In this document: positions 1 to 6,574 of the stretch, one piece after another
Layout: each line of letters starts with the position of its first letter
Position numbering within the stretch: position 1 is the stretch's first letter
Assembly: GCA_964556665.1 (NCBI GenBank)
Contig: CAZKXU010000105.1
Coordinates: 1-10,059, forward strand
Direction: 5' to 3'
From: CAZKXU01 sp964556665
Lineage (GTDB): Bacteria > Bdellovibrionota_C > UBA2361 > CAZKXU01
Length of the DNA stretch: 10,059 bases
Translations under genes and position numbers: made by a program
The notes under the pieces: generated by a model
Database searches by the model: none
What the model was told of the DNA's origin: nothing
What the model saw: only the letters and a program-made list of their open reading frames with translations

Positions 1-210
1 CTGGGGCAACGCTGCGCGCCATACGTGAAAAAACTTATTTGGCGAAGCACTAGTCAGTATCGGAAGCGACAATTAAGGATTGAGACAAGCGCATTGGAGA
101 CTCCTCGTGCTCCAATAGATTTTATACATGCGATGAAAAGAGTAGGTTTTGAATTGGTTAGGTTTACAAATGTCACTCATTATTCGATTCACATTACATT
201 GCGTCGTTGA
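1..210 (+). pseudogene. 3' fragment of an ORF, possibly a methyltransferase C-terminus
   Basis: The frame is open from base 1 to a TGA at 208-210. Bases 1-60 belong to the window-end repeat, so only 61-210 (about 49 residues) is likely to derive from a real gene. Its end, MKRVGFELVRFTNVTHYSI followed by HITLRR, has the shape of class I SAM-dependent methyltransferase C-termini of the UbiE/MenG type, where an 'aGF..v...n.T' strand precedes a final hydrophobic strand. No SAM-binding motif is present, because that part would lie upstream. A GTG at 25 could serve as a start, but it lies inside the repeat and has no convincing ribosome binding site. The fragment converges on the next gene and overlaps its 3' end by 17 bases. 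The family assignment rests on a short stretch and is tentative. Confidence 0.35.
4..60 (+). repeat. Left copy of a ~57-bp window-end inverted repeat
   Basis: Bases 4-60 match the reverse complement of 10002-10059 at about 48 of 58 aligned positions. The match includes an exact 20-base block (23-42 against 10020-10039) and an identical 8-base outer end, GGGCAACG. Similarity stops sharply after base 60. On the minus strand this copy reads ILTSASPNKFFHV, close to the end of the four-helix-bundle remnant at the other end of the window (LIQASAPPNKFFHV). It is therefore probably the tail of a third such gene, or the edge of a repeat containing it. Unlike the right copy, it has no stop codon after the V. 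Because both copies reach the window edges, the repeat may extend further outwards. Confidence 0.75.
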
Positions 211-1813
211 TATTATCCACCCTAAAACATACAAAAGTAGGGTCCTCGTATCTAACTCTTAACCAGGAAAGCGTAGCTAGTTTGCTGAGAAGATCGACGT
301 TACTTCTCTCCACCAGGATACCCTGGACTCCTAGTTTATCAAAATCGATTCTTATCTTTGCTGGCTCAATGGAAAGTGTCTTACCAAGGTTTACAAATTT
401 ATTATTACGCAGCGACTTGTAAAATGCGCGCGGCCTTCTTGCGATATATCCGCCATATATCTCTTTCTGATGTAGAGTCTGTCGATACATCGCTTTCTCA
501 GCCTCTCCAAAATCAAATATTCTTGAAATAGAGGTATCGTTTTTAAGTTCATGTAGAGCAGGCAGTGCAGGAATTTCGGTTGAGAATAGTGCTGACGGAA
601 AAAATTCTATAACCGAGATCAGCATTAAGAGTGTTGTTGTGAGTGTGAAACGACGCTCTTTAAGACCTAGAGCTAGTGCCATAAAAAGCAAAAAAATGCC
701 TGGCATTACAAAGCGAGCTGGCACTGGCGGAAAAAATGGGAGTACTGAGTTCAGAGTTTCATAAAAAGGAAGGGTAAGCAGCTTTGTTCCGCCAACAAAA
801 AGGATTGGGCCTAAGGCGAGTAGGAAAAATAGAGCTGCTCCAGTAATAAGCAGAAAAAGTGATTTAAAGTGATTTTTGCTTTTCCAGTTTGCAACCAAAA
901 CTGTAACTACTAGAAGAAAAAGTGAGATACCAATATAGGCACCGCTCTCTGCCCAGTTTAACTGTAGCTCACTTAGCAAGCCAACTGCTTGCTGCATACC
1001 TCCTATAAGCTGTGTTCTCGCAGGTATAAAAAAGCTAAAGAGATCGGTTGAGTGTAGTAGGGGATCGTGGTTCGGAGTGTAGCTGCGGCTATAAGCCAAT
1101 GCAGCCGCTCCAATAATTTTTGGTGAAGGGATCAGAATACCTAATGCTGAAGGTAGAATGATACTCTTAACAGTGCTGCGCAGACCAATTTCTCTAATAG
1201 AAAGAATTGAGATACCGACTAGGATCAGAAGTGCAAAATAAAGAAGATAAAAATCTGTAAATCCAAGTAGCGCTAGGCAGACAAGCAGCAGTATCTGCCA
1301 GGTTAAACTCCTCGGTTCTGCTATGATCTTCATTAAGGCAAGCGATATTAGTGAGATAGGAAAAGATATAATCAGATTTAGGTGTCCTCCTGCCAGGTGC
1401 CCTAAGAAAAATGGATGAATAGTAAATAAGATTCCGAACCAGAGCGAAATCTTTAACGAATGCGAGATCTCTTTAAAGAGATAGAAAGCCGCCATGAAAT
1501 TTAATATGAAGATACTCCAACATAGTAAGGTGTATTGAAACTCGAGTGAGAGCGGGCTTAGTATCAGTGCTGCTGGGAGTAGGATTGACTCGGAGATGTT
1601 ATGTAGTAAAAGATCTGCACCGTTAGGAGCAAATATAAGTGAGCTCTTATAAAGATGTGGGACAGCTCCTCGCAGATACTCTCCGCACCACCAAAGTGAC
1701 CAGAGCGACACCCATAGATCTGAGAAAGTCGAAGGTACAATTTTACCGGCTGATGACAATGTTGGCCAAAAGAGGAGGGTGATTAAAGTTATGCCAGATA
1801 AGAGATACCGCAT
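194..1813 (-). CDS. Polytopic membrane protein, probable GT-C-type glycosyltransferase
   Basis: This 539-residue protein has about 11-12 hydrophobic segments spread over residues 3-407, followed by a soluble tail of about 130 residues. The topology fits GT-C glycosyltransferases, which take sugars from lipid-phosphate donors in the membrane. Visible family-like features are an acidic residue in the first outer loop (SDLW, 31-34), a GHLAGGHLNLI segment (138-148), STDLFSFFIP (255-264) and VPARFVMP (364-371) before a late helix. The catalytic aspartate cannot be assigned with certainty. The ATG at 1813 has no clear Shine-Dalgarno sequence, and only 35 bases separate it from the REP repeat. The divergent neighbour is another large membrane protein of similar build, so the two may act in one surface-glycan pathway (inference). 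A general membrane protein without transferase activity remains possible. Confidence 0.82.
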   Translation of the reverse strand: MRYLLSGITLITLLFWPTLSSAGKIVPSTFSDLWVSLWSLWWCGEYLRGAVPHLYKSSLIFAPNGADLLLHNISESILLPAALILSPLSLEFQYTLLCWSIFILNFMAAFYLFKEISHSLKISLWFGILFTIHPFFLGHLAGGHLNLIISFPISLISLALMKIIAEPRSLTWQILLLVCLALLGFTDFYLLYFALLILVGISILSIREIGLRSTVKSIILPSALGILIPSPKIIGAAALAYSRSYTPNHDPLLHSTDLFSFFIPARTQLIGGMQQAVGLLSELQLNWAESGAYIGISLFLLVVTVLVANWKSKNHFKSLFLLITGAALFFLLALGPILFVGGTKLLTLPFYETLNSVLPFFPPVPARFVMPGIFLLFMALALGLKERRFTLTTTLLMLISVIEFFPSALFSTEIPALPALHELKNDTSISRIFDFGEAEKAMYRQTLHQKEIYGGYIARRPRAFYKSLRNNKFVNLGKTLSIEPAKIRIDFDKLGVQGILVERSNVDLLSKLATLSWLRVRYEDPTFVCFRVDNINDAM

Positions 1814-1848
1814 TTATGATATGAGAAATAAGTATTAAGATTTTTCTT

Positions 1849-1923
1849 GGGACCGCGGAGCTCCAGCTCCGCTTTGTACGAGCTGTAATTCCATGTATAG
1901 CGGAGCTGGAGCTCCGCGGTCCC
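1849..1923. repeat. Palindromic REP pair (BIME-like), 25-bp perfect arms
   Basis: Arms 1849-1873 and 1899-1923 are perfect reverse complements, separated by 25 bases. Each arm is itself a hairpin: GCGGAGCT, two bases, AGCTCCGC (1855-1872 and 1900-1917), with an outer GGGACC/GGTCCC. Two inverted palindromic units around a spacer is the layout of a bacterial interspersed mosaic element built from REP sequences, which are mobilised by RAYT (TnpA-REP) transposases. No such transposase is in the window. The element is much more GC-rich than its flanks, which fits insertion. It lies between two divergent start codons, whereas REPs usually sit near 3' ends. Reading as a rho-independent terminator is less likely, because no T-run directly follows either side as a terminator would need. 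Confidence 0.85.
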
Positions 1924-1934
1924 GGGATCAATTT

Positions 1935-3590
1935 ATGTTACAGCGTATTAGTGAACTATATATGGCTTCTCTTGGCAATTTTCTTTCTATTATAATCATC
2001 TCGCTATTCATCGGCTCTATTAACTATTGGTCGGTGAATTTCCCAAATGCCGATGATTATACAGCCATACTTCTGCCTCTAATTGAATATACGAAGAGCA
2101 GCTCTTTATCTCCATTTTTCGAACCGCATACGCAGCATTATCAGATTCTGCTTCGACTAACTGCATGGCTTACAACTTTAGTTTATGGGGCAGTAAACTT
2201 TAAATTACTGATCTTTCTCGGATCTTTATTTATAGTGCCTCTAATTTTCTTACTAGATCGATCTGAAAAAACGGCTTCACCCTGGAGACGCTGCATGATC
2301 AGCGCTCTTCTTTGTCAGCCCGTGTACGTAGAGGCAACTCAGTGGGGAACAAATGCAATACCGTACCTGTGGGTAAATGTCTTTGCTTTAGCAGCGTTTA
2401 TTTTAGCGGAGAAACAGTCTGCGGCCTCATTTTCTGTTGCTGTACTAGCCGCTTTATTTTCTGCGCTGAGTTGGGGAAACGGTCTTTTGGTGCTGCTTTG
2501 TTTATTTCTCTTACCAGAATCATGGTCACGTCTCCGACTCACCGTACTAAGCGTCATTACGGCCGCCGCATTCTATCTATATTTTTCAAATCCGGCGCTT
2601 TCTTCGAATCATAATCTGCTCTCTAAATTGCCCGCGCTACTGCTCTATCAGCTACAGACCATAGGCAGTGCGTTTGGTTTTCTCTCTTACTCGTTCTCCT
2701 TGGCGGTAGGAATATTACTCATGCTTTGTTGGATTGTGTTCATTCTTCGGGATTATAAGCTGGGAGGTGTGAGCCAATTATTGACTCCGCTCTTTCTTTT
2801 CGAATTGTATCTACTTGGCAGCGCCATGCTTTGTGCCATCTTTCGCCTGTCCGAAGGAGGAGATAGCGCTTATTCTACCGGACGGTATACCTTAGTTTCA
2901 ATTCTCTTCTGTATCTGTATCTTCCTCCGACTAGAAAAGTTTGCCGAGTTGCGAATGGCGCTTCGGGTTACGGCTCTGGGCTGGTTAGTATTTGCATACG
3001 CTACTTACTATAACGGCTATATCTTAAGACAGCAGCTGCTTACTGATTCATTATTACGTTGGAGTTGTTTCAGATCCGGTTTAGCAGGCATGGGCTGGGA
3101 GAATACCTTGGATATTCACTCGCAGGCCGAGTCGTTAGGTTTAATCAATATCCCAGGCACGATGGTTTGTGATGCTAACTTCAAAGAACCGAGTGCTGCT
3201 GCGGCTGATGGTGGAGTAAGTACAGATGCCGTAATAGAGCTTGAATATTTTTTGCAGAAAAATAAGCTTTTACATCTTGCCGGCTACGCATTTCGTCCTG
3301 AAGATAGCAGATGGAGTGGAAAATATGAGTTAATCTTAAAATCAGATCTAAACCGTTTTCATGTGCCCTTAGAGTTACGAATCAGGCCGGATGTGAGTGC
3401 TCATATCTGTAGACTTTCAGTAAACAGGAGCTTTAAAACTGTCGAACTAGACAGGACTGGTTTCTCCGGATTTATTACACTGGAGGAGATACCCCCCGGA
3501 GTTTATGACCTGTTTATAGGCATTGAAAACGGAGGTGAAAAATTTTGGGCGTCGTTAAAGAGATCGATTATGATTCTATCATCTACTTAA
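1935..3590 (+). CDS. Polytopic membrane protein with C-terminal beta-rich domain, GT-C-like
   Basis: From the ATG at 1935 the product is 551 residues. The frame is also open from an ATG at 1893, but that codon lies in the loop of the REP repeat and would add 14 repeat-encoded residues. The 1935 start has a weak GGGA 7 bases upstream; ATG 1962 is another option. About 11-12 membrane segments span residues 17-361. The first outer loop carries NADDY (38-42), an acidic pair where GT-C enzymes keep their catalytic aspartate, and then HTQHYQILLRL (65-75). Residues about 430-551 form a soluble domain with GYAFRPED (450-457), RIRPDV (482-487), GFSGFI (509-514) and PPGVYDLFIGI (520-530). This looks like the beta-sandwich found at the end of some glycan-assembly membrane proteins. 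A role in polysaccharide or lipid-linked sugar transfer is inferred. Confidence 0.83.
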   Translation: MLQRISELYMASLGNFLSIIIISLFIGSINYWSVNFPNADDYTAILLPLIEYTKSSSLSPFFEPHTQHYQILLRLTAWLTTLVYGAVNFKLLIFLGSLFIVPLIFLLDRSEKTASPWRRCMISALLCQPVYVEATQWGTNAIPYLWVNVFALAAFILAEKQSAASFSVAVLAALFSALSWGNGLLVLLCLFLLPESWSRLRLTVLSVITAAAFYLYFSNPALSSNHNLLSKLPALLLYQLQTIGSAFGFLSYSFSLAVGILLMLCWIVFILRDYKLGGVSQLLTPLFLFELYLLGSAMLCAIFRLSEGGDSAYSTGRYTLVSILFCICIFLRLEKFAELRMALRVTALGWLVFAYATYYNGYILRQQLLTDSLLRWSCFRSGLAGMGWENTLDIHSQAESLGLINIPGTMVCDANFKEPSAAAADGGVSTDAVIELEYFLQKNKLLHLAGYAFRPEDSRWSGKYELILKSDLNRFHVPLELRIRPDVSAHICRLSVNRSFKTVELDRTGFSGFITLEEIPPGVYDLFIGIENGGEKFWASLKRSIMILSST

Positions 3591-4689
3591 GCTCAGCAAA
3601 AAATCTCTCCAATACCTTCTGCCGACTGGAAGACTCTCCAGTAGCAGGTGGAACGCAGGTCGTGCTAGTACTTGTGGCATCGTCGCAGGTGAGGCGCCAA
3701 GGAGAGTTTCCTGCTTCTGTGAAGGTGAAATAGAACCATCCGATATCAAGCTTTTTTAAGGCTTTGAAAACATCCGTTAAGTAACGTGTTGCGCCTGGCG
3801 CAGTTCGTGATACAGCAACTTCTGGCATTAGCATTTCAAGATTATTCCTTTTTGCATATGCTTTAAACTTGCTCAGTGAGTCAGTTAAGCCAGCACGGGT
3901 GCAAAGTTCACTCCGTTTTGATTTGGCATTTCCCACTTTAGTGCAGTACGGATATTTTATTACGTTATCGTTAGTAGCACTTGGTGTGTCCTGATGGGTG
4001 TAATTGAAAGGGGTATACATATTTGCAAGAATCCCCATATTTCCCCTTCTAGCAGCTAAATTTACAGACTTAGGTAAGTTTGGATTACCATAAAGATTCA
4101 TATAGAAGATGCGCGGTTGGCTATCCTCAGGCGTGCTATCAGCATCCCGGATCGCGTCAATTAGCTGCTCTTGAAGTTCAAGCCAGGCACTTTTATCCGC
4201 TGGTGGAGCCGGTTCACTAAATAGTTGGTATGAAACTTTGTCACCGAGCGAATTAAATCGAAGAGCAATACGTCCCCAACTCTCAATAAGCAGATCCCGC
4301 ATCCATTGATTGGATGAGCCAGGAATGAGTACGCGGTCTACCGGCTTGCCATCTGTAGATCTGCCACCAGGTGCTGTGTGAATTGATAATAATATTTTTA
4401 GTCCCCACTGATTTGCAAATAGATCTACTAAGGTATCCATCTGTGGAAGTACGGTATTATCTATCCAGGCACGATACTCTGTCTCTGTGTGGGTCTCTAC
4501 GCTAGGATTAAGGAAATATAGCCGTATGCCGGTTGCGCCGGCATCACGCATATGAGCTATATAGGCCAGATCGTCCGCAGTTAGTTCAATACCGTTTACA
4601 CCGCCACCTCGGATCTCAGCTTGGGCAAAAAGATTATAAGGGGTGCAAAATAAGATTATAGTTAATATGAGAAGAGTTTTATATTTCAT
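3583..4689 (-). CDS. Secreted GH5-like glycoside hydrolase (divergent)
   Basis: From the ATG at 4689 the protein is 368 residues and opens with a clean signal peptide: MKYK, a hydrophobic core, and cleavage after FAQA (21-24). The rest resembles the clan GH-A (beta/alpha)8 barrel of family GH5: GVNGIEL (30-36), GIRLYF (54-59, barrel arginine), LLSIHTAPGG (100-109), FSEP (157-160, candidate acid/base E159), MYTPFNYTHQ (224-233), LMPEVAVS (287-294, candidate nucleophile E290) and DIGWFYFTFTE (315-325). Classical GH5 has NEP at the acid/base and H-x-Y before the 'P.. THQ' region; here the asparagine is S158 and the histidine is N223. An in-frame TTG at 4770, with a strong AAGGAAGGA 11 bases upstream, would add 27 residues before the signal peptide; 4689 is preferred because of the signal peptide. 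The gene overlaps the convergent membrane-protein gene by 8 bases. The substrate is unknown. Confidence 0.78.
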   Translation of the reverse strand: MKYKTLLILTIILFCTPYNLFAQAEIRGGGVNGIELTADDLAYIAHMRDAGATGIRLYFLNPSVETHTETEYRAWIDNTVLPQMDTLVDLFANQWGLKILLSIHTAPGGRSTDGKPVDRVLIPGSSNQWMRDLLIESWGRIALRFNSLGDKVSYQLFSEPAPPADKSAWLELQEQLIDAIRDADSTPEDSQPRIFYMNLYGNPNLPKSVNLAARRGNMGILANMYTPFNYTHQDTPSATNDNVIKYPYCTKVGNAKSKRSELCTRAGLTDSLSKFKAYAKRNNLEMLMPEVAVSRTAPGATRYLTDVFKALKKLDIGWFYFTFTEAGNSPWRLTCDDATSTSTTCVPPATGESSSRQKVLERFFAELK

Positions 4690-4781
4690 CTTGGTATAAC
4701 CTACTAATATTTTAACCTTAATGTCTCGTTCTTTGGATAGGATATCGTCCGAAAATTGCCAGTTATGCAATTTTATTTCAA

Positions 4782-4790
4782 TCCTTCCTT
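4782..4790 (-). promoter_or_regulatory. Strong Shine-Dalgarno-like site before an alternative TTG start
   Basis: The minus strand reads AAGGAAGGA here, 11 bases before a TTG at 4770 that is in frame with the GH5-like gene. It is the best ribosome-binding match near that gene, whereas ATG 4689 has only a distant AGG. If used, translation would begin 27 codons before the signal peptide. It could instead mark a short leader that couples to the main start. Confidence 0.4.
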
Positions 4791-4958
4791 CTAACTAGCC
4801 GAATCTCTTTGAGATTTATACAAGCTGTCGCATGCAGCTCTATCTTATAATCGTTATGCAGATTCTCAATACTGTGTGACTAAACTTATTTTTGAAATAT
4901 TGCAGCTCTTGTGCAGTGATGTATTTTCTGGCAGAAATATTTATCATCTGCTTGTGTC

Positions 4959-4973
4959 CCAGGGATTCCCTGG
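4959..4973. promoter_or_regulatory. 15-bp perfect palindrome upstream of the ABC cluster (possible operator)
   Basis: The sequence CCAGGGA-T-TCCCTGG is a perfect inverted repeat with 7-base arms around one base. It ends 36 bases before the start codon of the ABC ATPase. Size, symmetry and position fit a binding site for a dimeric regulator or a small 5' UTR hairpin. No regulator gene is in the window, so this is only a candidate. Confidence 0.35.
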
Positions 4974-5009
4974 TCGAATCTTGGATTATACGTATTGGAA
5001 AAATAGAAT

Positions 5010-5720
5010 ATGATCGAAGTCCAAAGCCTTGCTAAGTTCTACGGAGACTATTCTGCTGTCTCGGATATCAGCTTTACAGCCCAGAAAGGTGAAATCGTAG
5101 GCTTTTTAGGCCCAAACGGAGCTGGAAAAACTACAACCATTCGCATGTTGGCAACTTTTTTACCGCCTAGCTCCGGAACGGCAAAAGTAGCAGGGTTTGA
5201 TATCCTTACAAACTCTGATGAGGTTCGTCGCCATATAGGTTATCTGCCCGAAAACCCGCCACTCTATAGAGAGATGATGGTGCATGAATATCTTAAATTT
5301 GTGGCTCAAATAAAAGGGGTACCCTCACGTGAAATTAGATCACGGGTAGAGGAGGTAATTGAGTGCTGTTTTCTGACTGATGTACGGCGTAAACTCTGTC
5401 AGCATCTTTCACGTGGATACAGGCAGCGAGTTGGTATAGCGCAAGCTATCATACATAAACCGGAGGTGATCATCCTTGATGAGCCTACTAGTGGATTAGA
5501 TCCTAAGCAGATCGTAGAGATTCGAGCATTAATCGCAAGTTTGGCGCAGAACAATACGGTAATTTTAAGCACCCATATTCTGCCCGAGGTAAGCAGTGTC
5601 TGTAATAAAGTTGTTATTATTAACCACGGCCGCATTGTAGTGCAGTCCTCACTTGCGGATCTTGTAAAGGAAAAGTCACTTGAGCAGGTCTTTATGGAGT
5701 GTGTAGCGAAGGAGCACTAG
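5010..5720 (+). CDS. gldA: ABC transporter ATP-binding protein, GldA-like
   Basis: This 236-residue cytoplasmic ATPase would power the exporter formed with the next gene's permease. All nucleotide-binding motifs are present: Walker A GPNGAGKTT (34-42), signature LSRGYRQR (133-140), Walker B VIILDEPT with catalytic E158 (153-160), D-loop SGLD (161-164) and H-loop STHI with H189. The Q-loop glutamine is replaced by E81 in YLPENPPLY (79-87). This replacement and the LSxGYRQR signature are typical of the GldA/Nat-type subfamily rather than damage. The length is ordinary for ABC-2-type ATPases, though shorter than Bacteroidota GldA (about 300 residues), so the usual C-terminal extension is largely absent. 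It is first in the cluster, and its stop lies 5 bases before the permease start. The ABC family is certain; the GldA name rests on motif style and neighbours. Confidence 0.95.
   Translation: MIEVQSLAKFYGDYSAVSDISFTAQKGEIVGFLGPNGAGKTTTIRMLATFLPPSSGTAKVAGFDILTNSDEVRRHIGYLPENPPLYREMMVHEYLKFVAQIKGVPSREIRSRVEEVIECCFLTDVRRKLCQHLSRGYRQRVGIAQAIIHKPEVIILDEPTSGLDPKQIVEIRALIASLAQNNTVILSTHILPEVSSVCNKVVIINHGRIVVQSSLADLVKEKSLEQVFMECVAKEH
5709..5714 (+). promoter_or_regulatory. RBS AAGGAG that fixes the permease start at 5726
   Basis: AAGGAG lies inside the last codons of the ATPase gene, 11 bases before the ATG at 5726. An upstream in-frame GTG at 5699 has no such site and would overlap the ATPase gene by 22 bases, so 5726 is the better start. 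The position suggests translational coupling of the two subunits. Confidence 0.6.
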
Positions 5721-5725
5721 TATTT

Positions 5726-6508
5726 ATGCGGAATATTTATTCGATATTTAAACGGGAGGTACTCTCGTTCTTTGTCTCGCCGGTGGCGTATTTTGTTATT
5801 ACCGGTTTTCTTCTTTTGGGTGCTTATTTCTTTTTCAATCTGCTGGCCTATTTCAATCTGGTAATTACCCGCTACAATGCGATGCCATATCATTCCCCTG
5901 GTCAGCCTAGCCCTAATCTCAACCAGTGGGTATTGGAGCCGTTTTTTCAGACGATGATTCTAATACTGGTTTTCTTGATTCCTTTACTGACGATGCGAAT
6001 CCTGGCTGAGGAGCGACGCTCCGGAACTTTTGAGCTTCTGCTAACCTCACCGCTCTCCGTCTTTGAGATAGTGATGGGAAAATTTCTTAGCCTCTTTTTC
6101 ACGGTCGCTCTTATGTGCTCATTTCTTTTTATCTTTCCTTTGCTGCTCTGGCTTTTCGGTGACCCTGGACCTGAGGTCATGCCGATGTTTAGCGGATTTT
6201 TAGCTGTAATTCTGAGTGGATTAGCGTTTGCAAGTGTGGGCATGGCGGTTTCTTCCTTTACGGAGAATCAGATCGTGGCCGGTATAAGCAGTATGGTTGT
6301 GCTGCTTTTATTGTACGTAATTCAGTCACCTGCAGAATCAATCGGAGGTGTGGGACAGGAGGTGTTGGAATATCTCTCTCCGGTTATGCAAGCTAGGGAG
6401 CTTATTAAGGGAGTGGTCAGTGTCAGCACACTTATTTATTTTTCGACTTTAATTACACTTGGAATATTTATTTCGCAACGAGCGCTAGACGCGCAGCGTT
6501 GGCGATAA
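5726..6508 (+). CDS. gldF: ABC-2 type permease, GldF-like
   Basis: This 260-residue inner-membrane permease is the partner of the preceding ATPase. Six hydrophobic segments are visible at about 20-43, 76-93, 120-144, 155-177, 184-201 and 233-250, the standard ABC-2 topology. The cytoplasmic loop after the second helix has MRILAEERRSGTFELLLTSP (90-109), the hallmark coupling-helix region of GldF/NosY/NatB-like permeases, where the protein contacts the ATPase. SPVMQARELIKGVV (218-231) precedes the last helix, as in GldF relatives. The start at 5726 is chosen from its RBS and the amphipathic MRNIYSIFKREVLSFF beginning. The 66 bases before the next gene contain only that gene's RBS and no terminator. 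The transported substrate is unknown for this family outside gliding bacteria. Confidence 0.93.
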   Translation: MRNIYSIFKREVLSFFVSPVAYFVITGFLLLGAYFFFNLLAYFNLVITRYNAMPYHSPGQPSPNLNQWVLEPFFQTMILILVFLIPLLTMRILAEERRSGTFELLLTSPLSVFEIVMGKFLSLFFTVALMCSFLFIFPLLLWLFGDPGPEVMPMFSGFLAVILSGLAFASVGMAVSSFTENQIVAGISSMVVLLLLYVIQSPAESIGGVGQEVLEYLSPVMQARELIKGVVSVSTLIYFSTLITLGIFISQRALDAQRWR

Positions 6509-6560
6509 GTATAGGTAATTGCAGTGTTTGGCCTTGTTATTAGTTATGCGGATGAATAAA

Positions 6561-6565
6561 AAGGA
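6561..6565 (+). promoter_or_regulatory. RBS of the GldG-like gene
   Basis: AAGGA, within an A-rich run, lies 9 bases before the ATG at 6575, a good spacing that supports this start. Confidence 0.55.
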
Positions 6566-6574
6566 TTATTCTAT

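Larger units (their letters stand above)
4690..5009. other. Divergent intergenic region with short palindromes
   Basis: This 320-base gap separates the start of the GH5-like gene (minus) from the ABC cluster (plus) and should hold both promoters. It contains a hairpin AATCTC-TTT-GAGATT (4802-4816), an AGCTG...CAGCT pair (4823-4839), a perfect TATAAT (4846-4851) without a recognisable -35, and a 15-base palindrome at 4959-4973. A GGAA at 4997-5000 is a modest ribosome binding site for the ATG at 5010. I see no convincing RNA gene or further ORF, apart from the possible 27-codon extension of the GH5-like gene. Confidence 0.5.

Noticed and set aside
1743..1931. Minus-strand 62-residue ORF running through the REP palindrome.
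   Set aside because: It is composed of repeat sequence and antisense or out-of-frame overlap with the membrane-protein gene, with no RBS or recognisable features.
4846..4851. Perfect TATAAT as the promoter of the ABC cluster.
   Set aside because: There is no -35 match at 15-19 bases and no extended -10 TG, and it lies 159 bases from the start codon. It is mentioned only in the intergenic entry.
4881..4892. AAACTTATTT core of the window-end repeat seen again in the intergenic region.
   Set aside because: Only 10 AT-rich bases match and neither flank extends the match.
5711..5720. Ten-base match (GGAGCACTAG) to part of the window-end repeat at the end of the ABC ATPase gene.
   Set aside because: It encodes the last codons and stop of the ATPase, and the flanks show no further similarity. 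A match of this length is expected by chance.
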